Origin: Paraconiothyrium sp. Pb-2020
Taxonomy: Eukaryota; Ascomycota; Dothideomycetes; Pleosporales; Didymosphaeriaceae
NCBI GenBank assembly: GCA_022419385.1
Contig: JAJUBI010000007.1
Location: 963,768 to 1,027,767, forward strand
DNA length: 64,000 nucleotides
Direction: 5' to 3'
Shown here in pieces: positions 31,268 through 43,978 of the stretch; the first letter of the stretch is position 1; the number at the start of each line of letters is the position of its first letter. The notes below the pieces were generated by a model that saw only the letters and a list, made by a program, of their open reading frames with translations, had not been told where the DNA came from and searched no databases. A program made the position numbers and the translations under genes.

Positions 31268-33739
31268 GATGAAAGGTCGTCAAAGGGCAAGCTGCTGAGG
31301 TAAGCAGGAAAGGGGGTCAACGCGAATTCGTGCGAAAAGTGGGTGGATGTCGTGGAATAATAATTGAAATTGAGCAGCAGACAAAGAGAGCTGTTGAAGG
31401 TTGTGTGATTGAGGTGGAAGGGTTTAAATAGAAGGGATGGAGGGGCTGTCAGGCTGAGAAGCGCTCGGCTAGGCGGGTTTGGGATGGAGGGCTAATGTTA
31501 TTGGGCATCTAGGTATCCTAAGGCATGCTGCATGCACAAATCGCAGCTTGCGACCCGTGCTCGGTCAAACAGGGATAACAATCGTGCTTTGTGGGGCCGA
31601 TATGAATGTGCGCAGGAAATGTTGCGCTGATACTTAGCCGTTTCATATTAGCACGTTCTTTGCGTCTTGAGTAAACCGAACATTGGTATTGCGCAAAGCT
31701 TATCCGATTTCTTATGTTCTGACGATTCGTCGAGCGTGTGCTTCCATAAGTCGCGGCCTGTAGTACATGTAAACAGATTGTACCGCTTTCAATTTCAAGG
31801 CTCCACTACGGTGTATCTTTCCCGATTGACGAAGTCCCTAGAACAGGAGATATTCAGTGCACGCATCCCATATTCTGAGAGTGTTCATTGACCTTCTCTC
31901 TGTGAGGCTAGCGCACCTCATCAGGCTCGTTTGGCAGAAATAATAGGTTGTCTCCGGGATCAGGATAGCGATGCGGAATCTTCCCACGTGGCCTTGTTGC
32001 CCATTCACCGCTGTTGTAGACCACCTGTCTCCAATTGAGTCAGATTTCCTCACAAAGATCGAAGGCTATTTGACGAATTCGAGATTCCGGAGGTGTCTTG
32101 GAGCACCGAAACTTAATTGTAAATGGGCCTACTCTAGCCTTTAGACCAGATACGCTTCCAGACTGAACGCATGGAACAGATCGCGAATAGTGAAATCCTG
32201 CAACAAGCCCTGTCTGGGGCCAAGATCATCAGCAAGAGCCCGCACTTTTGCGCTGGGCCAATGTTTGGTGGTTGCCGAGGTCATCCATGCTGCTGTGTTG
32301 TTCGGTCTGCTCGAAGTACTCAAGCTTATCGTCTAGAGTAGCCGAGGATGTTCATGAATTATTCTTCACTCAAACGTGCTCTTGCTTGCCATAAGTAGTT
32401 GTGTAGGTTACTTTGATTTCTACAGCGTGATTGAGTACCTTTGGGGGACATTAGTGGATTGCATCGTGACAAAATTTTGTTTCATACACGCTAGATAGTG
32501 CCTCCTATAGTTCTGGTCATGGTATTCCATCACTTTTTCGACTGCCAAATGTGAATGTTACATAATTGTCAAGGTTATGAATCCTCGTTCGTGTCAAACT
32601 CAGCCATAGTGGACAATGGCTTTGTATAAGTCATCCGGGAGTTGTGGCTATACATATTAGGGTTGAATGCTTGCTGGGGAATGTGGATTTGTGGACAGCC
32701 GTGGGCTGTTGGGTTTGGTAGAGAATTCGGGAGACAAAGACAATCAAACTTTAGAATCCGCGGTGGTTACCAGACCTACTTACGCAATAAGTATTTGAAA
32801 AAGCTAAGTCTGCTATGTATCGCATTAAGGCTGGCGTACTTGTCACAATAAGGAGTTTTGTTGTATGTTCGCGAGGTCTGACATTAGTTCAGATCCAGAG
32901 CGCATAGACAATCATGTATAAGATCGCTAAAGCCACAATCATGTTTCCCTATGAGCTATGCTGCCACACTTAGAAATAAAGCGGATAAAGAATAGCGTAC
33001 GACGGAAGTTGAACGAGCAATTGTATGTCTACGATCGTTTCGCGAGTGGCTACCCTACTTGTTGGGTAATCACCGTAGTGAGCCGGCTGCATGCAAAATT
33101 TCGCCGACGAGGATCTTGGAAGTTATTTGCGTCTTGTAATGCTCCTATTGATCGCATTCCATCGGTCATGAACCGTACATCCCCTCATCAGGAGCATGTG
33201 GAGTATGGAGCTGTGCTGATACAAAGCATCGTGAGAAGCGCCAATCTGAAATTGTTCAAAGCCGTCAGGAGGTTTCGGCGATACGCCTCGCTTCCAGGCT
33301 TCCATTCTTGGTTGCTATGCTGATACTAAGATATGGTATGTTTTTATTGTGGCAAGGTGTACATTGGTATACTCGTGCGTCATCAACAGTTCACGAGCTA
33401 TATACGCCCGTGAGGCCTTCTCATATCAATCAATGGGATGGTGTATCATCATGAAGGTAGAGCAATAGTATTCAGGCAGTTTGAAAGGGTCGCATGTATC
33501 ACAATGTATTGACTCAAGCTGCACGTATTCTGGCGGAAAGACGCGTATTACCTAATCGTAACGCATGACGTAAGCAACTCCCATCCAAGCTTCGAAAGTT
33601 TCTCGACTCCTACGAGCATCATCACAATCATCGCATCCAACTCTACTCTCCACAACTTTTGTAAGCAATTCACACCAGGCCTAAATCGCCCGTACTCTTG
33701 CGCAAGTCCACCCGCTAACGCACCCACCCAGCCCTGATC
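31268..33739. other. Long gene-poor intergenic stretch
   Basis: This is the longest gap in the window, about 2.5 kb, and it appears AT-richer than its surroundings. It holds only short ORFs of up to 121 codons (for example 32958-33323 on +), none recognisable. No transposon, tRNA or terminal repeat was seen. The first few hundred bases are the promoter of the reductase. Confidence 0.45.
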
Positions 33740-34011
33740 ATGCCTCCCAAAGCCACCAACGGTCGCAAGCTCGGCGCCTCAGAGCCAAACTTTGCGGTCG
33801 GCGCGTATCAGACGCTCATGAGCAGCGATAACAGGAGCGTTGTGACTGCTATTGGGATGTTCGCTGTAAGAACCCCCGTCTGAAGGAGGAGTCGAGGGAC
33901 AAGCGGGCGAATGCCGAGAGATGGGGATGAGAAAGGATTAGCTGACTGGAGATACAGATCGGTGTGACATTTCTGCATAGCAGCTGGGCGGAGATTCTCT
34001 TGCCTGCATAA
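33740..34011 (+). CDS. TOM6: Mitochondrial outer-membrane translocase subunit Tom6
   Basis: Tom6 stabilises the TOM protein-import complex in the outer mitochondrial membrane. Exon 1 (33740-33865) encodes 42 residues from MPPKATNGRKLG. A 92-nt intron follows, and exon 2 (33958-34011) encodes IGVTFLHSSWAEILLPA. The protein is 59 aa, with a soluble basic N-terminus, the motif SSDNRSVVTAIGMFAIG and one C-terminal membrane helix, which matches fungal Tom6. The gene is too short and too interrupted to show as a long reading frame. Confidence 0.85.
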
Positions 34012-34631
34012 AGCAAAACGATGAGGTGCTGCGTGTGGAAAGAACCGTAGCGATATAGTCGATGACCGGACTTTCGCACGCGATGCTCGTAGATCACGCC
34101 AGGGACAGTTTTTGAGGAGGCATGTGCATCGGATATGGCGTTTGGGAATGTGTACAACTACCGTTGAGGGAAACCACATAATGCTTCGATTCGGGAGGTG
34201 GATCTGGACGACCGCTTGTACAAATATGTCTAAAAAGTATATGAGCCGTGTAAAGCTGCACGGTTCATGGCTATGGTTGTGTTTAGGTGTTGCGCTATTT
34301 TACCGCTTCACTGTTTCGATGCGGAGTGGTCGTGGTGTCGCAAATTGTGCACCCAATGATTCTCCCCTCCAGGTCCGTGTTAGATCGCCCGTGTAGATTA
34401 TATGGTAAACTACTCTCTCATATCATATCTAGATCTACTAGATCTACCCCTGGGTATATAACGTTCACTACTCTCAGACAACGCGCTACCGACCCCTCCC
34501 CTCGCGCAATGACACTGCCCTCCCCCTCAAAACCAAAATACAAAATGATGCACAAGAAACAAAGCAAGCAACCGCAAGATGCATAGCATATGGTACAAGA
34601 TCATGAAGTCGTGACTAGAGCGGGTGAAGCT
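34012..34631. other. Intergenic between convergent TOM6 and urate oxidase
   Basis: No gene was recognised. An AGATCTACTAGATCTAC palindromic patch near 34430-34446 is the only small structure noted. Confidence 0.4.
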
Positions 34632-35632
34632 CTATAGCTTGGACTTGGGCTTGCGGGCGACGGTGCAGAAAATGAGGCCGTTGGGGTCGGATTGGGGCGC
34701 GAAGACAGTGGCATCTTTGCCGGTGTTCTTGAGGCCCTTGTACCAGCTGAGATCTGTTGGGTTTCTTAGCAGAATGTTCGTGCAGATGCAGTGTGGTACA
34801 ACATACCAATCTCGAAGTAGTGCTTGTTCGGCAGGACATAGTCGACCTCCTCGACCAACGGTACATCAGCGAGAATCTGCTCGCCCATCTTGTACATGGT
34901 TGCCTGCACGCTCGCGCTATTGTCCTCGGCGAATATCTTCAGCGTGATGTCCCTGGCTCTCTGCCACGCGCCGTTGAAGTCCACGTTCTTGACCTCGTTC
35001 ACATCCTTGAACGTCTTCCACTTCCATCCCGCTTCAACCTCGGTGCTAAGGATACGGTCCCAAGTCTCCGGCAGCTTCGTGAACTCATCGCGATGGAAGC
35101 CATAGAATGCAGAACCGGTGCTCTTAAGCACGAGCAGCTTCTCGATCTTCGACTTGATCTCGACGCCCTGGTTCTCACGCGTGACGGATTCAACGACGCG
35201 GATCTCCTCGCCATCGCGGAAGAACGAGTGCGGGTGAGGCTTGCCGTCGATGGTCATACGCGTCCAGCGGTGCTGAATGATCTTGACGTGAGCGGCGTGG
35301 ATGTGCGGGTAGGTCTTGACGAAGTGGTCGCCGAGAGTCGCGGCGAACTGCTCGGGCGGGTCGATGGCGTGCTGCTTTGCGAGGACGTAGATGGTTTGCT
35401 TCTGGGTGTCCGTGGCGACGACGGGGCCGTTGTCCGCTTTGGTGTAGCTGTTGGGGTTAGTGGTGTGTGTCAGAGGCAGGAGAGGAAGTACATACGCGGT
35501 CTCAATCTCACCCTCCAGGAGAGTGCAGACAGTCTGCTCAATGACGGTGTGGACGCCAGTCTTCTCGTTCTTATCTACCTTGTACAAACGGACGTTGTCC
35601 TTGCCATACTTAGCGTAGCTGAGTTGAGACAT
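34632..35632 (-). CDS. uaZ: Urate oxidase (uricase), peroxisomal
   Basis: Uricase oxidises uric acid to 5-hydroxyisourate in purine breakdown. Three exons: the first ends in GEIETA at a GTATGT donor, the second covers YTKADNGPVVATDTQKQTIYVLAK to LPNKHYFEI, and the third starts DLSWYKGLKNTG. The catalytic set is visible: Lys11 in YGKDNV, Thr in VVATDTQK and His in LPNKHYFE. The end GRKPKSKL-type tail is ARKPKSKL, so a PTS1 peroxisomal signal (SKL) is present. The product is about 299 aa, as usual. A 296-codon antisense ORF (34757-35647) is a shadow of this gene. Confidence 0.97.
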
Positions 35633-36546
35633 GATGAATGCTTTTGATAGACGAAGGTCGCGTTACAATACGAAGAGTTCTGAGGAGTCAAAGGTTCCAC
35701 GGGGTTTGTCACGAAGGGCGGAGGCAAAGGATGTGAAGCTTGGTCGTTGTCGAGGGGGAGCTATGGGAGAGCTATGGGATAGATATACTTTTAAAAACAA
35801 AACCTTATCAGGTCAACTTGCCGAACGGAAATCGCCGAACCGGACACGGCAGCGTGCGGCAGCGTCGCAGACCATGCAATGCACACTTAGATCGCGTGAG
35901 ATGTTGGGGACAGCAGTAAACGACGGCCGTTGCTCTCGAACATTTCGAGGAGCCCGGCGAGGTCCGACGATGGAGCAGGGCTAGCTCCGAGGGGGACGCT
36001 TCCCATTGGTCGCGGAGACTACGCACGTGACATCGACCTGGCAAGCTCGGCCACCCGCGGGGTTCAGCGAGAGCTGGGTATGTGTGATGGATGGCGAGCA
36101 ATTGAACGTACTTGACGCAAAGCGAGCTGTAGTGGTGATCGCGTAGTAAGCTGCTGCTGCTGCTGCTGAGGCGCTGCAAGCGTCAACGCGGCGGCTTGGT
36201 AGCAGGAGGTATTCTAGAGCCGAAAATGCAGCAGGGGCCGTTACTGTTGGCACTGGCGTTCCAGATGGATACTGCAACGTCCCTGAACGCTTGGGAATCC
36301 TGTGCAGGACGCGATTCACCACCACGATCATTCACTCTGCCGAACTGTCACTATCCGCCCTGACTACATCGCTCGAGGCCGCGCCCCATTCCGCTCTCTC
36401 GCTCCGCCGCAACCCCGCTCGTCGTCTAGCCTGCTCCTTCCAACTGCGTATGATATCTGCGCGCAACAGCTCATGAGGCAACAGGAGGTGTCTGTCTGTA
36501 TATCGACATGCGATGCGGTTGGGAGGCGTATGGTTAAGGCCCGCTC
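35633..36546. other. Divergent intergenic region, uricase/Rictor
   Basis: This holds the promoters of both flanking genes. A perfect (CTG)6 microsatellite lies at 36151-36168. No gene was recognised. Confidence 0.45.
36151..36168. repeat. (CTG)6 microsatellite
   Basis: Six perfect CTG units are followed by AGGCGCTG. It lies in the intergenic region upstream of the Rictor gene. Confidence 0.85.
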
Positions 36547-39500
36547 ATGACGCCACCCGCGCGCTCCGCCAACGCCCAGGCCGACGGCGATCAGGGCCCT
36601 CTGCTTGCGCCCGCGAAAAGTAGAGATGGGCGTTCACTCCCCGCACCCGCCAGCAGCATGATGGCCGGGTCGCGCGCGCAGGCTTCGTACGCGACGGCTA
36701 GGGAGGCTCCTGGGAGCTTCAGTTCGCAGCTACGACCAACTACATCGCACGATGGCCGGCTAAAGCCCGACTTTGACACTCACGCCATTATCGTAGGCGA
36801 CAACAACGATACGACTACCGAGCAGCGACAGGCTGAGTATCAGGATCAGATCGAGAAAGAGACCAAGATCAAGATAGGGTCTGAGAACCTCTTGGAGGCT
36901 CTGAATGCCAAAAATGCGAAGAACACCAGAGACCAGAGGTTGCAGGTGGAGGAGCAACTGAACATATCAAACAGGAAGCTCGCGCAGCTGAAGTCTGGAT
37001 TGGCGGCCGAGATACAAAGAGCTAAAGAGATCAAGTCTCCACCCGCCGAGGCCCAGAGTAGGCTCTCTTACCTGTTTCGACGCAATCTCTCCCGGTCACC
37101 GTCGCGTCATATTGCAAAAAAGGAAGAAGATGAGGATGGAGAGACGGAGTCGCCAACATTTGTGCTTGCTGAGATACTGCGGGCTTTGGAGGTTGCTGGG
37201 ATGCAGCCCGAGTACTACGTGGAAAGAGCGAACTCACTCGTGGACCTCTTCAAAAGACACTCTACGCTCAAGTACGAACTGGCATGGTCAATCTTTGGCT
37301 TAAGAATGCAGACTATGTTGCTCAGCGATAGCCGTGAGGTAGTCGCTGCTGCATATCGTATTATGCGCTACACGTTCACTGATCGCAAGTCCTTACAGAT
37401 TATCCGAGCCCTACACACGACTATCTGGTTTCTTATCTCTGGTCAAGGAGAGCAAGGCTAGCGTGAAAGAGAGCAAGCACTCAAGTTTGTCCGTGCCTTC
37501 TGGACGGAAAGGAGGAGTGAGGAGATCTCTCGTTCTGTGGTCCGAATGTGGATGCGCCGATCACACTGACGATCGATTAAGGAACATCGCCATCCTTACC
37601 CTGGCCGAAATACTGGAAGAAGCCAGCTCTTCTGCGATTCTGTGGAATGGGAACTCTGACGGACGCTCTTGGAGAAGGGAGTTACTACGCCGCGGAGAGT
37701 GTAGGGAGCGCTTTCGTGTATCTGTTGGACACACCGCAGAGACGTCACTTTCTTAGATCCGGACACGAGCTCGAGGCACCCTTTGCCATGTTCACAGATG
37801 CTGGGACTGCGCATAGCCACCTCCACGAAGAGAAGCTAAAGGTCAACGCCAAAGTCATTGCCTCCTTGCTGAGGAGCTGGTCTGGATTTCTGTCCCTCTG
37901 CATGGACGACTTTCTTGCCATTCGATCATTACTCATATCGCTAGAAATTCCTACTGTCCACGTGCGCAACGTCTTGTTGGAATTGTTGTTCGATATATTA
38001 AGAATTAAACCTCCTTCATGGTCTACATCCTTCCTCGCTGGCCGTCGATTGACCACCTACGGGCGTGTCACGAACCTGAGAAACCAAGCTATCCAGGACG
38101 ATTCCGGCCCCAGCACGGACCCTACAAACAAGTGGAATCTTTTAGAGCACTATGTCGCCATGGTGTTGGCTGCATTCCTGCATGCTGGTCTGATTCCAGC
38201 ACTTCTCAAAGCTGAAGAAGATCCTTTGAGTCTTCCCCTTAAACGAAAGACCACACTCCTCCTTGGCGAGGTGCTGAAGATGGCCAACGAGCTCCTGCCA
38301 CCATCATGGAGTTCGGAGCTGCAAGTGCTTCCGCAGCTCCTTCGATCTGCTGCAAATTTCGACACGAACCCGAAGCCCGCTTTGTCGCAATCGGCACCAT
38401 CTACCAAGTTGACAGTGTCAATAGAACTTTATATCGGTCAGGAGCAGCATCAAATCAGCCGAGCAAAGGCATCACCCAAGGTGATAGCGCCCAGACCGAT
38501 CAATCCAAGGCGCAGGCCGCGATGCAAATGGACGAAACGACGTTTCGAGCTATGATGGTGGACACGCAAGTTCTGGGCACTGTCACATTTCAGAAGTGGA
38601 GATGGGATTTGATCCAGGCCATCATCGACGGACCGCTACTCAACGCCAAGCGTTTAGATGAGGCCACGAAGGTGACGAAATTCGTTCATCGCTTGCTCGG
38701 CTTCTATCGTCCGTTCAAGTACCGATTCTCTGAAGTCAAGAACACAAAGCCGAATCAGCGATATGTTCGTGCCGGATGCGCCCTGATGCGAACACTATTG
38801 CAAAACCCTGAAGGTGTACGCTATCTGAGCGACAGCAAGTTCATCCGGCAGCTTGCGGAATGCCTATCTCATTTCGACAGGATGAGTGGGTTGACATCTG
38901 AATCTCCTATGTTCCAAGAGGACCGGATGAACGAGACCCTCACTGGTGGCTACTTCGCGCTTCTCGGTGCGCTAACCAAAGATTCCAAGGGTATCCAGAT
39001 TCTCGAACGCTGGAGAGTCTTGAACATGTTCTACCACATCATAGAGCTGAACGACCGTGATGACCTGATCAAGACGTTGCTGAGCAACATGGACTACACC
39101 TTGGATGGGCATCTACGCATCATCATCTCCAAAGCCATGACGTCCTGCTCCAAGGAAGTCCGCATCTTCGCGACTAGACTGTTGCGAAAGTATGCCACAA
39201 GACCCATGCAGCCGACGGACTCGTCAAGTGTTGCGGAGTGGGCCATCAAATCGTTGGTCACGCAGCTGTACGACCCCGACGTTGAAGTGTGCGAGGTGGC
39301 CATCAAAATTCTAGAAGAAGCATGCAACCAGACAGAGTCTTTGGAATACGTTGTGAAGTGTCGGCCAGCGTTAGATCACCTAGGTGAAATCGGCGCGCCC
39401 CTATTGCTCCGTTTCCTCTCCACTTCTGTTGGCTACCACTATCTGGACGGATTGAACTACATTACCGGGGAAATGGATGACTGGTTCCTAGGGAGGAATG

Positions 39501-40537
39501 ACACCTACGTGGCATTGATCGAAGCATCCATGGCTCGGGCGCTTGCTGACATTCCCGAGAAACCTCAGACTCAGCTGTCCTACGATGACACGCCTGAACA
39601 CCCGGAGTATGGCATTGTGCCGCCCCACTTTTACCGCGAACTCACGCGGACTAAAGAAGGATGTAAGCTTCTCAAGCAAAAAGGACACTTCGACGAGTTC
39701 GTCGCCAACATACGCGATTATGCGATGGAGAAGGACGATGCCGAAATGATACTCAAAGTCAAGGGCTGCTTATGGGCGGTCGGCAATGTTGGTTCAATGG
39801 AGCTAGGCGCACCCTTTCTCGAGAGCTCAGACGTTGTAAAATGGATTGTTAAGATTGCAGAAATGTCTGAGGTCATGCCTCTGAGAGGCACAGCCTTCTA
39901 CGTGCTCGGACTGATTTCCAGGAGCCTTCACGGGCAGGAAATACTACTGGAGTATGGCTGGGATGGTGTCGTCAACGAAGCCGGTGAAGCCCTGGGATTC
40001 TGTCTGCCCCTGGATTTCAAGAAGCTGTTCTCGGTATGTCTTCCCATGATATGTTTTGGTGTACAACAACCGCTTACATGAATAGATGACGCCATGGAAA
40101 GCCAAATCGGACTACATGAGCTGGAAGCGCAAGGCGGATGTAAAGGTTGCTGTAACCGACAGCGACCCATTGAATGCGCGCATTCTAAAGCTTGCGACCG
40201 ACCTAGGTAATACAGTGCTAGCCAAGAAAGCAGCAAATGACCTTCAGGCGTACGTAATGTTCTAAGCAGGTATCCAAGGGCCGCACACTAACGTGATGAC
40301 AGGATCAAGGCAAAGAAGGCACCTGGCTTCACGAAGCCAGCAATGTTCCACAAGGTCATGCAAATCCTTGAAGCACACCATTTCCGGCTCCCGGCGTGCC
40401 GGTTTGTGCTAGATCTGTTCGACAAGTCTGTGCTGCCACAGATAGTGCTAGAGGAAGAAGAGCAGAGCGAAGAGAGTAGTGAGTCGGATTCGGGATCAGA
40501 AGCCGCGGACGCGAACGGCGTTGGGCAAATTCCATGA
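36547..40537 (+). CDS. AVO3: TORC2 subunit Rictor/Avo3 homologue, frame-broken in this sequence
   Basis: Rictor is the scaffold of TOR complex 2. The N-terminus has a coiled-coil HR1-like segment (RQAEYQDQIEKETKIKIGSE...). Then comes the conserved helical-repeat body, including PPSWSTSFLAGRRLTTYGRV, RKTTLLLGEVLKMANELLPPSW, YQVDSVNRTLYRSG, HFYRELTRTKEGCKLLKQKG and LKVKGCLWAVGNVGSMELG. Two clean introns near the 3' end (40033-40084 and about 40250-40302) connect to LDLFDKSVLPQIVLEEEEQ and a Ser/Glu tail. The reading frame changes at least six times: five between about 37417 and 37646, and one near 38380. Conserved peptides continue on both sides of every break (SLVKESKASV, then EREQALKFVRAF, then DDRLRNIAILTLAEIL, then GMGTLTDALGEGSY). 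Missing single bases in the assembly are more likely than a true pseudogene. Confidence 0.9.
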
Positions 40538-42030
40538 AGCTGTGATAGCGAGGAAGGTCCCACGAAGCTATGTTTACACAAACGAAGGGTGGGTCCTTGG
40601 CGGCGTTGGGGACTTGTAACAAGTGTGTTCTTTGTACACTATTTTTGCTAGGGTCAAGCGTTCCGAGGGCGATCAACGTGGGGGGAGGGCGGTCGTGCAG
40701 CGGATTTTAGGTGGTCTGTTGCTGGTTTGGAGTCTGGACGGCCGCGAAAGGCCAGATGGGGGTCATGATTTAGCGAGAAGTGATTTAACGACAGACGGAA
40801 TCAAACATGTGCCCGCCGTGAGCCCTGGTGTTCCGTTTGAGGCCACGCTTTGCGCCTGTCCACTCGGGGCGAATTGGTCCCCATCAGGAGGTGGCGAGAC
40901 GGTTGTGTGCTGGTCGGCAGCGTTCCAGAGCAAGACACAGGCCTTGACCGCACAAATGCAGTATGGTGGGTACCGGCGGGAGCAGTGGTGGTGTCAGGGT
41001 CTGCGGGCAATGTGGGAGGCTCAAAGTGCCACATGTGGGTTGGGTGGCAGCCGGGTGCTGCGCGCTGATTGGACAGGCGCTCTTTGGACTCGACGGCATC
41101 GATGACGCCTGCACAGCTGCATGCGCATCTTCAACGCGTACACGGCAGCAGCGGAGCGCAGGAATGGTGGCGGCGTGGCCGCATGAGCTGCGGCAACGGT
41201 CGAGCTGAGCGGCGCGATATGCTGCAGTGGCCGCCATGGCTGCTCGAGGAGATGCTCCGCCAACGGGACTGCTTGGCATCGTGAACGCAGCACGCAGAAG
41301 GCCCACGAGCAGGCCCTCGGCGCTGGAACCCGGCCAGTGCCACCAGCACGGCGGCCCCCGGCCAGCGGGCCAGCCCGCGGAGCGCAGCGTCCGCCAGGAG
41401 GACGCGCAGGAGCACAAACTCACGAAAGGGCCGTGCAGATTTTGATAGAACTAGCCGTGGCCGATGGAGGCCCACCGCTCGATAGGCGCGGAGGGATAGA
41501 GGCGCTCTGATCGGTGCCAGCGTCTTTCGCCCTCCCGGTCAACATGGCGCACAACGACATCGCCGATCTCATCCCGGCGACGTATCATGCATTCTGCCTC
41601 GTGCGGAAACATGGCCAGTACACGCCTGCTGGTGGTGATGACCTCTTCGACTCGCCCGACACTCCTTGACCTGCCTTCTATTCCGAGCAACGATACCTTC
41701 ATATACGCCCACGCCTCGTCTTCGTCTCCCGTGCACCACCTAGCAGCTCATCCTTACGGCTGCTGCTGACCCAACATTGACCGGTGACGTTCACCACCAC
41801 CACGTTTCCGCAGAGCCACGCCGTTTCAGACTGCAACCCTGCGTTGAGCCTCCGGCCTTCTCGGCCACGCGCCAAAACCACCTCTACATCCGCTCGGAGC
41901 GCTTATATCTCGAAGCCCACCGTCTACCCCGCCCAGCGTCCCCTCCTGCCCACGTACACGAACAGCAGGTGCAGCTGGGAACTGCACAGGCGAACGGGCA
42001 CAGGAGAAATAGAGCCGTGACATCTACTGT
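40538..42030. other. Intergenic, GC-rich, no gene seen
   Basis: Dense overlapping ORFs occur on all frames between 40.6 and 41.5 kb, as expected from high GC, with Arg/Ala/Pro composition. None is recognised. The last 500 bp are pyrimidine-rich and probably hold the promoter and leader of the RING/LON gene. Confidence 0.4.
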
Positions 42031-43978
42031 ATGAATTCGCAACGCCGGAAAGAATTCTGCCTCCCCCGCGACGGAGACCAGCCCTTCCAGTCACAGTTAC
42101 CCCCGCAAGCCTTGATGGTAGAGGATGTTGCGCCGCAGGAATACTCGGAGAAGGGTGCCCTAGCGGCACACGCCGACGCACGAGAGCTCGTCCGCCTGGT
42201 CCAATGCCCACAGTGTTCCAAGCCCTTCAACGCTCCCGTGACGCTGCCATGCGGTCACACCGTCTGCCGTAGCTGTCTCCCCGACCCCGTCGCCCGTACC
42301 AACATCTCCTACCCGAATACCCCAGACCGGCTCCTCGGCATATCCTGTCCCCTGTCATCATGCGGGGCCGAACACGCAGCGGCCGAATGCAGCGTAGATG
42401 TAACTTTGACGAAGCTCATTGAGCTCATAAAGATTGAGGTTACCAAGCACATGCCATTGGTCGCCAACACGTCTATACATTTGCAAGAGATTCTGAAAGG
42501 GGATGACGACGCACCAATGGAAGAGAAGGAACGGACGGAAGTGAAGGGCAATTCGAAAGTGCTGCAAGGTGGCCGGCTGGTCTCCACTTTCATCATGGCT
42601 GAGATGGGTGACCTGCGGTATAGTTCCGAGGTCGAATACGAGACGCTCTCAGATACCCAGCATGGCCAAGATTTGAATGACGCACTGCTCGAGCGACTGC
42701 GAGATGCTACGCAGAAAGAACTCGATTGTCACGTATGTTACAACATGATGCTGGATCCGACGACGACATCGTGTGGTCACACTTTCTGCCGCCACTGCCT
42801 TGTCCGTGTCATGGACCACAGCAGCATATGCCCTGTGTGCCGACGAGGATTGCACATCCCAGCCTCGCTACAGAACAAACCTAGCAATGCTCTGCTCAAT
42901 GCAATCCTGAACGGCCTCTGCCCTGAGCTGGTCGAGGCCCGGAAAAGAGCTGTTGAGGCGGAAGAACAAGGTGGTGACGATGACCTCAACACTCCGCTCT
43001 TCGTGTGCACGTTATCGCTCCCGACCATGCCTACGTTCCTCCACGTCTTCGAACCTCGTTACCGTTTGATGATGCGTCGTTGCATCGAAGGTAACAGACA
43101 ATTCGGCATGGTCATGTACAATCGCAACTCTGCTCCACAGGGTGACATGGGTCCTACGCAGTTCCTTGAATATGGCACTCTCCTCGAGATCGTCAACCTG
43201 GAGCTGCTGCGCGACGGACGGAGCTTCGTGGAAACACGAGGTATCGGTCGCTTCAAGATTCGCAGGCATGGTATGTTCGACGGTTACCACATGGCTCGGG
43301 TCGAACGGGTAGAGGATCTTTCTCTGGCCGAAGAGGGGCTTCTGGAGCAAAGTGAGACTACTGTCGCAAACGAGTTTGCACAGCGATATCAACAGGACAA
43401 CCCGGACATGCCGCTTCCTTTGGACGTCGCTATCAATCGGTTCTCTACCCAGGAGCTGCTGGACAACTGCATGACTTTTATCCGCCAGATGCGAGATGCT
43501 AGTGCCCCTTGGTTGAGCGCGCGCATTGTCCAAGTCTACGGCGAGCCACCCGAAGATCCAGCTCTTTTCCCCTACTGGTTTGCATCCGTCGTTCCCATTG
43601 CCGAAGAAGAGAAGTATGCGTTGTTGCGGACAACCCGTGTCCGCGAGCGCCTAAAGATTGTGTATTCGTGGATTAGGAGGATACGGGGTCAGAGATGGTA
43701 AGTACCTGCCCTCCAAAATCAACATTAGCTCGCTCTGAGCATGCATACTTGCGTCATCAAGAGCTATAAGAGGCAAGACGGGGTGGCTAGGTGACACAGC
43801 ATGTGTTGTACAATCTTGTAGCGCCAACATTCTGCAGATGAAGCACTGTTCAACACCTCGCACTCGCTGCCTAGCCTAGTCTGAACCGACTAGTCTACCC
43901 CGTATTTTCCCAATTGGACTCTTGAACTGACAAAATCCTATTCCCAGGCCCTCTGGCAGCGCATGCAATATTCTTTGA
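42031..43978 (+). CDS. RING-finger and LON-substrate-binding domain protein (LONRF-like)
   Basis: This is a probable E3 ubiquitin ligase. RING 1 at about residues 59-115 starts CPQCSKPFNAPVTLPCGHTVCRSC. RING 2 at 233-273 starts CHVCYNMMLDPTTTSCGHTFCRHC and ends CPVCRR. An ATP-dependent-protease LON N-terminal (substrate-binding) domain runs from about 327 (LPTMPTFLHVFEPRYRLMMRR) to about 550. The main exon 42031-43697 can end at TAA (43699) or splice at the GTAAGT overlapping that stop. A 250-nt intron with an ACTGAC branch-like site leads to 43948-43978. The spliced form is 565 aa and ends PSGSACNIL. I favour splicing because the donor is canonical and the short exon stays in frame. CNIL has the form of a CaaX prenylation box. 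Confidence 0.9.

Noticed and set aside
31268..33739. Possible degraded transposon in the long AT-richer gap
   Set aside because: No transposase-like peptide, terminal repeats or target duplications could be seen.
34757..35647. 296-codon ORF on the plus strand
   Set aside because: It is the exact antisense of urate oxidase and its protein has only Leu/Val/Arg-rich shadow composition.
40884..41423. 179-codon minus-strand ORF
   Set aside because: GC-driven overlap of ORFs in several frames; composition not protein-like.
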